Source of the DNA: Clostridia bacterium
Lineage (GTDB): Bacteria > Bacillota > Clostridia > Oscillospirales > Acutalibacteraceae
Direction of reading: 5' to 3'
Length of the DNA: 62,622 nt
Assembly: GCA_017399405.1 (NCBI GenBank)
Contig: JAFQCT010000013.1
Location: 1-62,622, forward strand
Of the stretch, positions 27,046 through 34,309 are shown piece by piece. Under the pieces are notes generated by a model, which was given only the letters and a program-made list of their open reading frames with translations, ran no database searches and was not told where the DNA came from. Numbering within the stretch: the first letter of the stretch is position 1; the number at the start of each line of letters is the position of its first letter. The position numbers were made by a program, and so were the translations under genes.

Positions 27046-28341
27046 TTACTGTGCTTTGGTTGTGCTTTCTTCTTCAGGGACTTCTTGTTTTTCTGAAAGG
27101 AATGAACGGAACAGTTCGCGATTTTCCTCCATATCCATAACAAGACAAGAGCCAACACCTGTAATTGTTTTACTTGACCAAGTTTTGTTAGCAGGAATTT
27201 GATGCTGAACAATTGGGTATGACCAAGCCTTGTCCATTACTGCGTCAATACCGATTTCCATAATCTTGTCAGAATCAAGGTTTGTTTTTACAAGTGGTAT
27301 TACTGCTTCTGCAAGGTCTAAAAGTTCAGGAATTTCCTTTGTAAGTGCTTTTTCTACGATTGCAGAAATAACTTTACGCTGACGCTTTGTTCTCATAAAG
27401 TCAGAGTCAAGGTAACGGATTCTTGAATACCACAATGCTTGCTCACCGTTAAGAAGCACATCTTCACCTGCTTCAATTCTAACAGGTACACCTACTTTGC
27501 CTGAATGGTATGTATAGTAACTTTCTTTTTCTGTAACATCAACATTGATTCCGCCCAACTCGTCAACAATAGTTGTGAAAATTTCAAAGTCAACAAGGGC
27601 ATAATATGGAATTTCAACACCGAAATTAAGTTCAAGAGTGTCAACAAGCATTTGTATTCCACCCCTGAAATATGCAGAGTTAAGTTTTGAACTTCTGTTT
27701 CTGCCTGCAATTTCAACATAAGAGTCACGAAGGAAAGATGTAAGTTTAATCTGACCGTTTTTGTTGTCAAGAGTAACAAGCATCATAGTGTCAGAGCGTG
27801 AGTCTGTGTCGCCTTCACGGGCGTCAACACCTACAAGCAAAATGTTAATTTGGTCTGCATCTGAATAAAGCTCATCACTTGAAATGTAAAGATTTTCTTC
27901 TAATGGCTCGTCTGTATTAAATGAAGACAACAACTTGTCCACAGTGTTGTAACCGTAAAATCCTACGCAGGAAACTGCAACTATAACAAGACATAAAAAT
28001 ACAAGAAAAGCATTTCTTATTGGGTGACTCTTTTTCTTCTTTTTTTTGCGAGAATCTGTGTCAGATGAAATGTCACCGTAAACATCACTTATGTCGTCAT
28101 ACTGTATTTCCTGACGACGACGATTCTGCACAGCACTGTTGTATTTTACTGTGAAGTCACCGTCATAATATTCGTCATATTCTTCGCTCTGTTTTCTTGC
28201 AGGTTTTCCCGAAAATGATGAAACATCTTCGTAAAAATCTTCGTCAGAAGAATTGCTGAAAATATCTTCGAACTCGTCATTTTTTGAAGTATTACTGTAA
28301 ATATCTTCAAAGTCGTTATTGTTAAAACGATTGTCAGCCAA
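27046..28341 (-). CDS. LytR-CpsA-Psr (LCP) family cell-wall glycopolymer transferase
   Basis: 431 residues from a TTG at 28341, which AAGGAG precedes by 8 nt. The GTG at 28350 overlaps that site. A long acidic, Tyr/Asp-rich cytosolic region (1-105) and a KKKKKK stop-transfer cluster precede one helix (112-132). The LCP core follows: LLVGVDAREGDTDSRSDTMM with the Asp/Arg pyrophosphate-binding set, LTSFLRDSYV, and YSRIRYLDSDFMRTKRQRKV. LCP proteins transfer teichoic acid or capsule precursors to peptidoglycan. The long N-terminal cytosolic part is unusual and could be regulatory. Confidence 0.9.
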   Translation of the reverse strand: MADNRFNNNDFEDIYSNTSKNDEFEDIFSNSSDEDFYEDVSSFSGKPARKQSEEYDEYYDGDFTVKYNSAVQNRRRQEIQYDDISDVYGDISSDTDSRKKKKKKSHPIRNAFLVFLCLVIVAVSCVGFYGYNTVDKLLSSFNTDEPLEENLYISSDELYSDADQINILLVGVDAREGDTDSRSDTMMLVTLDNKNGQIKLTSFLRDSYVEIAGRNRSSKLNSAYFRGGIQMLVDTLELNFGVEIPYYALVDFEIFTTIVDELGGINVDVTEKESYYTYHSGKVGVPVRIEAGEDVLLNGEQALWYSRIRYLDSDFMRTKRQRKVISAIVEKALTKEIPELLDLAEAVIPLVKTNLDSDKIMEIGIDAVMDKAWSYPIVQHQIPANKTWSSKTITGVGSCLVMDMEENRELFRSFLSEKQEVPEEESTTKAQ

Positions 28342-28456
28342 AACCAACACTCCTTAATTGCATATAATATCTATTTTATTCTACAACAAACGAGTAAAAA
28401 TCACAATGCTTTTTTCAAAAAAATACAAGGTAATTAAAGAAATTTTTGTCATACAC

Positions 28457-28485
28457 TTGCAACATTACAAGAAAATATGTATAAT
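28457..28485 (+). promoter_or_regulatory. Promoter of the Nudix gene pair
   Basis: TTGCAA (28457-28462), 17 nt and TATAAT (28480-28485), 60 nt before the ATG at 28545. Confidence 0.7.
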
Positions 28486-28544
28486 GGTAAACAGTTTTAG
28501 AGGAATCTGGTTATTTCAGGTTCAATTTTCGGGAGTAGATACAT

Positions 28545-29285
28545 ATGTTAGGTAAATATGTAAGGGTTCGTGTTACGAAACCTATGCACTCCTTTGACAG
28601 TGAAAATGGTATTCCTTATCAATTGAATTTTGGTACTGTTGAGAGTGGGCTTGATTCTCGTTCTCCCGTCAAGGGTGCATACATTATGGGCGTTACACAC
28701 AGGGTAAGAGTATTTGAAGGTCGTGTAATTGCTGTTGTAAAAAGAAAAAATATGGGTGGAATAATTCTTGTTGTTGCACCTAAAAGTAAACGCTATATTG
28801 TTCATCAAATTGAAGACGCAATTGAATTTGCCGAAAAACAAGGCACTTATGATATAAGTTGTCTTTATGAGTGCTCTTGCGGTGCAATTGTTTATAGAAT
28901 TATTAATGGTGAAACAAGATTTTTGCTTATAAAAAACAGGCGTAGTCTTAATTGGGGATTCCCTAAAGGCCATATGGAACGCGGTGAAAATGAAACAGAA
29001 ACCGCATACCGTGAAATTCTTGAAGAAACAGGTATAAGAGCAAGATTTTTGCCCGATTTCAGATATAAATCTGAATACTCAATTCAAGGTAGAATTGAGA
29101 AAAAAGTTATAATTTTTCTTGCAACTACTGATGATACAAGTACAATTATTCAGCGTGAAGAAATTGAAGAATATTTGTGGCTTAAATATGATAAGGCTAT
29201 GAATTCTCTGAAATTCCCTAATGATAAATATCTGCTTACAAAAGCAAAAGAATATCTTGAAAGGGTAGGGGTGACAAATGGTTGA
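28545..29285 (+). CDS. Nudix hydrolase with an N-terminal pyrophosphatase-like domain
   Basis: 246 residues. Residues 115-245 are a Nudix domain with a complete box (GHMERGENETETAYREILEE continuing TGI), and its Glu residues bind the divalent metal. It most resembles bis(5'-nucleosyl)-tetraphosphatase types. Residues 1-105 (MLGKYVRVRVTKPMHS, then AYIMGVTHRVRVFEGRVIAV) look like a small clostridial domain related to inorganic pyrophosphatase-like proteins. A fusion of the two would link nucleotide cleavage to pyrophosphate handling, but the first domain's catalytic Asp residues are not clear. Its end overlaps the next gene by 8 nt. Confidence 0.78.
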   Translation: MLGKYVRVRVTKPMHSFDSENGIPYQLNFGTVESGLDSRSPVKGAYIMGVTHRVRVFEGRVIAVVKRKNMGGIILVVAPKSKRYIVHQIEDAIEFAEKQGTYDISCLYECSCGAIVYRIINGETRFLLIKNRRSLNWGFPKGHMERGENETETAYREILEETGIRARFLPDFRYKSEYSIQGRIEKKVIIFLATTDDTSTIIQREEIEEYLWLKYDKAMNSLKFPNDKYLLTKAKEYLERVGVTNG

Positions 29286-29772
29286 GACAATAGTTAATGA
29301 GATTATGTCGTTTTTGCAAGATAAAATCCCCGAAGAATTAGTAGCATTTGTAATTTCCCTTTGCCCTGTCCTTGAATGCCGTGGCGGTATGATAGCGGCA
29401 CGACTTATGGAGATTCCGTTTCTTAAAGCATTTCTTATTTGTTATTTAGGTAATATGATTCCTATTCCGTTTATTATTCTTTTTATAAGAAAGATTTTTG
29501 ATTTTCTTCGTCGATTTAAGTTCTTCTCAAAGATTGTTGAAAAACTCGAGGCAAAAACAGAAAAGAACAAAGAAAAAGTCCTTAAATATGAGGCTTGGGG
29601 GTTGCTTCTATTCGTTGCAATTCCATTACCCGGTACAGGTGGTTGGACAGGAGCGTTGATGGCAGCACTTCTTGATATAAGAATGAAAAAATCTTTGCCG
29701 ATTATAGCCCTTGGCGTGTTAATTGCAGGGTTTATAATGTCAGCCCTTACTTACGGAATATTTCAAATGTAA
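29278..29772 (+). CDS. Small multi-drug export protein family membrane protein
   Basis: 164 residues. It overlaps the Nudix gene by 8 nt (translational coupling). Its LCPVLECRGGMIAARL segment near residue 28, the GNMIPIPFIILF helix and the PLPGTGGWTGALMAALL segment fit PF06695/COG2426. About four hydrophobic segments surround a Lys-rich loop. Named as drug export in databases, but its transported substrate is not established. Confidence 0.82.
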   Translation: MVETIVNEIMSFLQDKIPEELVAFVISLCPVLECRGGMIAARLMEIPFLKAFLICYLGNMIPIPFIILFIRKIFDFLRRFKFFSKIVEKLEAKTEKNKEKVLKYEAWGLLLFVAIPLPGTGGWTGALMAALLDIRMKKSLPIIALGVLIAGFIMSALTYGIFQM

Positions 29773-29775
29773 AAG

Positions 29776-29807
29776 AAACTCTATGGTAATCCCATAGAGT
29801 TTTTTGT
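29776..29807 (+). terminator. Intrinsic terminator after the export gene
   Basis: AAACTCTATGG pairs with CCATAGAGTTT, followed by a T run. Confidence 0.9.
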
Positions 29808-29845
29808 TTGCGGTTTTTACATAGCTTAACCACTATATCTTGTGA

Positions 29846-29874
29846 TTGCAAAAAAATGTGAAATATGATATACT
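29846..29874 (+). promoter_or_regulatory. Promoter of the DnaD/DnaC gene pair
   Basis: TTGCAA (29846-29851), 17 nt and TATACT (29869-29874), about 47 nt before the ATG at 29921. Confidence 0.7.
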
Positions 29875-29920
29875 TATTGTCCCTGCCCATTGTGGTATTT
29901 TCGTGAAAGGAGAGAGATGT

Positions 29921-30937
29921 ATGTTCAAGGTGAATCCTAAAGTTTACGCGTCAATGTTTTCATTGCCAACTGAAATTGTTGACAAAGGACTTAAATTTGC
30001 AAACTGTGAACAAATCAAAGTTATTCTTTGTGTTTTCAGAAATCCTGAAATTACAATTGAAGAACTTATGAAGAAAACAAATCTCTCAAAAAACGAAGTA
30101 GAAGAATGTGTTGAGTATTGGAGAGATAACGGTATTCTTGAAACAGACTTGAAAGCTGAAACTGTTAAAACTGAAAAGCAGATTGCACAGCCTGAAAAGG
30201 TGAAAATGCCTTTGCCTGAAATCCGTTATGTGCCACCAACACAAGAAGAAATCAACAAAATATTAAAGGGCAGAAGTTCAATTAAACGACTTTTTCTTGA
30301 AGCACAAGAAATTCTTGGGGTTACAATAGGTTATAGCACACAATGTGCAATTCACGCGGTTGTATATTGTTATGGTATAAAGCCTGATGTTGCTAATTGC
30401 CTTTTGCATTTTGCAAAAAGTATTGACAGTACAAGCCATGAGGATATTAAAAAAATAGCAGAATACTGGAAAGAAAATGGTATTACAACTCAAGCAGCAG
30501 CTGACGATTACATAACCGAAACTGATAAAGCATTGTCCGTTTTCCGTGAACTTGCAATCCGCACAAATAATGATACATCTCCACCTACATTCGCGGTGCT
30601 TGAACTTTTCTGCGAGTGGTTAAGATGGGGTTATACTATTGACGAAGTCGAAAAAGCCTTTAATATTATGAAAGCCGAGAAAATGACAGGCAGACTTGTT
30701 TGGAAAAATGTATGTCACATGAACGGAACAATCAAAAAATGGCGAAAAGCAGAAATGTTTACAGTAGCCGATATTGAAAAAGGTACAAAGAAATTCCAAA
30801 CTAAATCAAGCAAAAAAACTGAAAAACAGAAAGAAACTTCTTTTGATGTAGAAAAAGCAACTGAAAAATCAAAAGAAAACCGTAAAGATTTTGGTACAAA
30901 GAAAAATAAAAAGAGAACAAGAGTAAAGGGGGCGTAA
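29921..30937 (+). CDS. DnaD-domain replication initiation protein
   Basis: 338 residues from the ATG at 29921, preceded by AAAGGAGAG. The upstream in-frame ATG at 29846 falls in the promoter. The N-terminal 80 residues look like a winged helix (EELMKKTNLSKNEVEECVEYW). Two DnaB/DnaD C-terminal-type repeats follow (around 120-195 and 205-275), with ELFCEWLRWGYTIDEVEKAF and WKNVCHMNGTIKKW as the YxxxIxxxW-like end. A Lys-rich tail may bind DNA. In Firmicutes DnaD recruits the helicase loader, and the next gene encodes such a loader. Confidence 0.88.
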   Translation: MFKVNPKVYASMFSLPTEIVDKGLKFANCEQIKVILCVFRNPEITIEELMKKTNLSKNEVEECVEYWRDNGILETDLKAETVKTEKQIAQPEKVKMPLPEIRYVPPTQEEINKILKGRSSIKRLFLEAQEILGVTIGYSTQCAIHAVVYCYGIKPDVANCLLHFAKSIDSTSHEDIKKIAEYWKENGITTQAAADDYITETDKALSVFRELAIRTNNDTSPPTFAVLELFCEWLRWGYTIDEVEKAFNIMKAEKMTGRLVWKNVCHMNGTIKKWRKAEMFTVADIEKGTKKFQTKSSKKTEKQKETSFDVEKATEKSKENRKDFGTKKNKKRTRVKGA

Positions 30938-30940
30938 AGA

Positions 30941-31942
30941 TTGGCATACAGTAGAAAATTACACGAAAGAGTTCGTGCAGAAATCAAAGAAAGAAAAACC
31001 ACAGCCGAACAAAAAGCACATGAAAACAGAATGAAACTTACAGAACAATATCCTGAATTTCAATTTATTGAATCTGAACTTGCAAAAACAGGTATGGCAA
31101 TCGTAAACGCATTTTCTTTACCTAAAGAAGATGTTGAAACTGCTCTTAAAAATATCCGCAAAAAGAACGAATCACTCCAAAGTGACCGCAAAAAACTTCT
31201 TAAAGCGTTAAACTTGCCTCACGATTATCTTGATGTTCATTATGTTTGCTCAAAATGTGAAGATACAGGACTTATTGAAGAGCGTGACGACGAGCGTAAT
31301 GTTTCTTATGGTTCAAAATATTGCGAGTGCTATATGTCACTTCTTAAAAAGTATGCAGCAGAAGAAATCAATAAGAACACTCCTCTTGAACTCTCAAATT
31401 TTGAAGATTTTGATATTGAAATGTATCCCGAAACTAAAGATGGTGAGTCACCAAGAAAAGAAATGAGTTATGTATATAACAGTTGTATTAAATATGCCCA
31501 GAATTTTGACCTTGACTCACAAAGTTTGTATTTTTATGGCAGAACAGGACTTGGCAAAACTCACTTGTCCCTTGCAATCGCAAATGAGGCAGTAAAAAAA
31601 GGTTACAATGTAATTTATGGCTCTGTAATCAATTTTCTTAATAAAATGGAAAAAGAGAAGTTCGGCAGAGCAGATACTGATACAGAAAAACTCCTTATTG
31701 ATGCAGATTTATTGATTCTTGACGATTTAGGTGCAGAGTTTACAACTGCTTATACCGTTTCTGCAATCTATAATATTCTTAACAGTAGAATTTGCAGGGG
31801 AGTACCTACGATTATCAGTTCAAACCTTGACCTTACCGAGATTAAAGGTCGATACCCTGAAAGTATCGCATCAAGAATTATCGGTACATTTTCACCTGTT
31901 GAGTTTATTGGTGACGATGTAAGACAAATTATGAATGACTAA
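30941..31942 (+). CDS. DnaC/DnaI-like helicase loader ATPase
   Basis: 333 residues from a TTG at 30941, preceded 8 nt away by AAAGGGGG and placed 3 nt after the DnaD-gene stop. The N-terminus is helical, followed by a Cys set (CSKCEDTG and YCECY) likely to bind zinc. The AAA+ core has Walker A GRTGLGKTHL and Walker B LLILDDLGAE, with an ISSNL sensor 1 and SRI arginine region. It loads the replicative helicase with the DnaD-like partner. Confidence 0.88.
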   Translation: MAYSRKLHERVRAEIKERKTTAEQKAHENRMKLTEQYPEFQFIESELAKTGMAIVNAFSLPKEDVETALKNIRKKNESLQSDRKKLLKALNLPHDYLDVHYVCSKCEDTGLIEERDDERNVSYGSKYCECYMSLLKKYAAEEINKNTPLELSNFEDFDIEMYPETKDGESPRKEMSYVYNSCIKYAQNFDLDSQSLYFYGRTGLGKTHLSLAIANEAVKKGYNVIYGSVINFLNKMEKEKFGRADTDTEKLLIDADLLILDDLGAEFTTAYTVSAIYNILNSRICRGVPTIISSNLDLTEIKGRYPESIASRIIGTFSPVEFIGDDVRQIMND

Positions 31943-31949
31943 TAATTAT

Positions 31950-31975
31950 GGCGGGGATTTTCTCCGCCTTTTATT
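31950..31975 (+). terminator. Intrinsic terminator of the dnaD/dnaC-like pair
   Basis: GGCGG and CCGCC arms with an internal mismatch, followed by TTTTATTTT. Confidence 0.75.
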
Positions 31976-31982
31976 TTACAAA

Positions 31983-31999
31983 TTTGACCTTTTTTGACT
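31983..31999 (-). promoter_or_regulatory. CtsR operator, upstream copy
   Basis: On the minus strand it reads AGTCAAA-AAA-GGTCAAA, an exact match to the CtsR heptad consensus RGTCAAA-NAN-RGTCAAA. It lies 8 nt upstream of the -35 element. Confidence 0.88.
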
Positions 32000-32006
32000 T
32001 TTGCTA

Positions 32007-32034
32007 TTGACAAATCAAAAATAAGGTCTATAAT
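32007..32034 (+). promoter_or_regulatory. Promoter of the ctsR operon
   Basis: TTGACA (32007-32012), 16 nt and TATAAT (32029-32034). CtsR boxes flank it on both sides. Confidence 0.9.
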
Positions 32035-32046
32035 TATAATTGTAAA

Positions 32047-32063
32047 AGTCAAAGAAAGTCAAA
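32047..32063 (+). promoter_or_regulatory. CtsR operator, downstream copy
   Basis: AGTCAAA-GAA-AGTCAAA matches the CtsR consensus exactly. A third GTCAAA follows at once (32064-32069). It lies just after the expected transcription start, where repressor would block elongation. Confidence 0.92.
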
Positions 32064-32088
32064 GTCAAACTCTATAAGGAGAGATTTT

Positions 32089-32535
32089 ATGAACATAAGC
32101 AACATAATAGCCGATATGATTCAGGAGATGCTCAATGATGATGGCTACACAGAAATTCAACGAAACGAGTTAGCACAGCAAATTGGTTGCGTGCCAAGTC
32201 AGATAAACTATGTAATCTCATCACGCTTTACCCCTGAACACGGTTACATTGTAGAAAGTCGTCGCGGTGGCGGTGGTTATATTAAAATTACCCGTGCAAG
32301 TTATGACAGAAATTCAATAAAAATGCACCTTATTAACTCAATAGGGCAGAGTATAAATGAAAATACTTGTCGTGCTCACCTTAAAAATCTTTATGAAAGT
32401 GATTTTATTGATGAAAAAACGACTAAAATATTCTTGTCAGCCTTAACGGGCAACGCTTATCGCGATATTCCTCGCGAATATGGTGACATTCTTCGTGCAT
32501 CAATTTTCAAACAAATGATACTTAATATATTATAG
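32089..32535 (+). CDS. ctsR: CtsR heat-shock transcriptional repressor
   Basis: 148 residues. The N-terminal winged helix has the Gly-rich wing RRGGGGYIKI that inserts in the minor groove and senses heat. The C-terminal helical domain (about 75-148) is the dimer and McsB/McsA interaction part. It represses class III heat-shock genes, starting with its own operon through the two boxes at 31983-32063. The ribosome site is AAGGAGA. Confidence 0.97.
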   Translation: MNISNIIADMIQEMLNDDGYTEIQRNELAQQIGCVPSQINYVISSRFTPEHGYIVESRRGGGGYIKITRASYDRNSIKMHLINSIGQSINENTCRAHLKNLYESDFIDEKTTKIFLSALTGNAYRDIPREYGDILRASIFKQMILNIL

Positions 32536-32557
32536 TTTTTTTAAGGAGTGATTTTTT

Positions 32558-33067
32558 ATGTTATGTCAAAATTGTGGTAAATACGAAGCAACAACTCATG
32601 TTAAAAGAATAGTAAACGGTGAAACTGCTGAGGCACACCTTTGCACCGATTGTGCAAGAGCGTTAGGCTATACTGATGTTTTTGGTGGATTCGGTAACAC
32701 TTTTGGTGATTTATTAGGCTCGTTTTTCGGCGAATCACAGGTGAGCAGTTTAAGTTCAAGAACACTTCGCTGTGAAAAGTGCGGTAATACTTTTAATGAT
32801 ATAGTAAACAGCGGAAAACTTGGTTGTGCTGACTGCTATACAACTTTCTACGATAAACTTTTGCCGTCATTACAGCGTATTCATGGCAAAACTCGCCACG
32901 AGGGCAAAAATCCAACAATCATTAAAACGGATGTTGTTGAAAGTGTAAATGTTCTTGAAGATTTAGAAAAGCAATTGAAATCTGCAATAGAAGAACAAAA
33001 CTTTGAAAAAGCAGCAGAACTTCGCGACAAAATCAATGAAATGAAAGCAGGTGGCAATAATGAGTAA
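32558..33067 (+). CDS. mcsA: McsA, activator of the protein-arginine kinase
   Basis: 169 residues. Two four-cysteine zinc sites are visible (CQNC with CTDC, then CEKCGN with CADCY), followed by a UVR-type coiled helical hairpin (LEDLEKQLKSAIEEQNFEKA). McsA binds and activates McsB and links it to CtsR and ClpC. Its stop overlaps the mcsB start by 8 nt, which implies coupled translation. Confidence 0.96.
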   Translation: MLCQNCGKYEATTHVKRIVNGETAEAHLCTDCARALGYTDVFGGFGNTFGDLLGSFFGESQVSSLSSRTLRCEKCGNTFNDIVNSGKLGCADCYTTFYDKLLPSLQRIHGKTRHEGKNPTIIKTDVVESVNVLEDLEKQLKSAIEEQNFEKAAELRDKINEMKAGGNNE

Positions 33068-34070
33068 TAAATGGTATATCGGCGTAGGTGAGCAAAGTGA
33101 TATTGTTGTAAGCACCCGTATCCGCCTTGCAAGAAATATTAAAGAATATCCGTTTCCTAACAAATTAAATACTAAAAACCGTATTATTATCAATAATATT
33201 ATTAAGGACGCAATTGAAAAAGACAACAAATATAATCTTAACTTTGTTGAAATGAAAACGCTTGCCCGATTTGAAGCCGCTTCTATGGCAGAGCGTCATA
33301 TTATAAGCCCTGAATTTGCGTCAGATGCAGATGGCAGAGCCTTGCTCATTACCCCTGAAGAAGATATCTGCATTATGCTTAATGAAGAAGACCACATTCG
33401 TTTGCAGGTTATGAAGTCAGGATTTGCACTTGATGAAGCGTACCAAGTAGCCGATGAAATTGACACATCAATCAGCGAAAAACTTGAATATGCCTTTGAC
33501 GAGCGTATAGGCTTTTTGACTCAATGTCCTACAAATTTGGGCACAGGTATGCGAGCATCTGTAATGCTTCATCTTCCCGCCCTTACAATGAATGGCCAAA
33601 TCCATAAACTGATTAACACAATTTCAAAACTTGGTTTAACTTTTAGAGGTGCATTCGGCGAGGGTAGCAAGGCAGTAGGCGATATGTACCAACTTTCTAA
33701 CCAGATTACCCTTGGTATTTCTGAAGAATTTGCAATTAAAAACTTAAAGTCCATCACATTACAACTTTGTGCACAAGAAAGAGCAGCACGGGAAGAAATC
33801 TTAAAGTCAATCAATACTGACGACGCAATCTTCCGTGCTTACGGTACTCTTAAATGGGCACGACTTCTCTCAACAAAAGAACTTATGGAAAATCTTTCAC
33901 TTGTCCGTCTTGGCTCGGTTGCAGGTAAAATAAATGTACCTATTGAAAGAATAAATGAACTTATGATTTCAATGCAACCGGCAAGTATCAATGCCCGTGC
34001 AGAACAAAAACTCCCTGAACAAGAAAGAGATACGGTAAGAGCGAGTGAAGTAAGAGCAAAATTAGGTTGA
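33060..34070 (+). CDS. mcsB: McsB protein-arginine kinase
   Basis: 336 residues from the ATG at 33060. Phosphagen-kinase-like catalytic domain: STRIRLARNIKEYPFPNKL at the N-terminus, FLTQCPTNLGTGMRASVMLH around the catalytic Cys loop, and RGAFGEGSKAVGD. It phosphorylates arginines on CtsR and on damaged proteins, marking them for ClpCP. It is the third gene of the operon. A terminator-like hairpin and a repeat array separate it from clpC. Confidence 0.97.
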   Translation: MSNKWYIGVGEQSDIVVSTRIRLARNIKEYPFPNKLNTKNRIIINNIIKDAIEKDNKYNLNFVEMKTLARFEAASMAERHIISPEFASDADGRALLITPEEDICIMLNEEDHIRLQVMKSGFALDEAYQVADEIDTSISEKLEYAFDERIGFLTQCPTNLGTGMRASVMLHLPALTMNGQIHKLINTISKLGLTFRGAFGEGSKAVGDMYQLSNQITLGISEEFAIKNLKSITLQLCAQERAAREEILKSINTDDAIFRAYGTLKWARLLSTKELMENLSLVRLGSVAGKINVPIERINELMISMQPASINARAEQKLPEQERDTVRASEVRAKLG

Positions 34071-34071
34071 A

Positions 34072-34101
34072 TGTAGGGCGAGACTTGTTCTCGCCTGTTT
34101 T
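34072..34101 (+). terminator. TGTAGGG-headed hairpin with T tail after mcsB
   Basis: GGCGAGA (34077-34083) pairs TCTCGCC (34089-34095), then GTTTTTT. It has intrinsic-terminator form and lies directly after mcsB, so it could reduce transcription into clpC. Its TGTAGGGCGAG head is shared with the element at 62441. Confidence 0.6.
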
Positions 34102-34105
34102 TTAC

Positions 34106-34292
34106 CCAATCGTAGATTGGATTTCATCTTTTATTTATTAAAAGATTTCATCGAATTTGTTCGATTTCATCATCCGTAGGATGATTTCATTTATAAACAC
34201 AGTTATTGAATGAAATCTGTCTTCGACAGATGAAATCACTTTGTGATGAAATCCTCGTTTTACTTGGATGAAATCTGCTACGCAGATGATTT
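34106..34292. repeat. Array of eight mini-hairpins with 7-nt ATTTCAT/ATGAAAT spacers
   Basis: Eight short inverted repeats, each with a different stem, are separated by a fixed 7-nt word. Four are followed by ATTTCAT (34121-34127, 34145-34151, 34164-34170, 34184-34190). After an 18-20 nt centre, four are preceded by its complement ATGAAAT (34210-34216, 34230-34236, 34246-34252, 34268-34274). Stems include CCAATC/GATTGG, CATCC/GGATG, CTGTC/GACAG and CTGC/GCAG with 3-nt loops. One stem (34253-34267) is degenerate. It fills the mcsB-clpC gap. Confidence 0.85.
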
Positions 34293-34309
34293 ATTAAGGA
34301 GTGAAAACT

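Noticed and set aside
30746-30937. A coding overlap implying a dnaD-dnaC-like fusion
   Set aside because: A stop at 30935-30937 is followed by a ribosome site-driven TTG start at 30941, so they are two genes.
34106-34292. CRISPR array reading of the ATTTCAT spacer array
   Set aside because: The constant word is only 7 nt, the units between are self-complementary, lengths run from about 16 to 24 nt, and orientation flips halfway. No cas gene is present.
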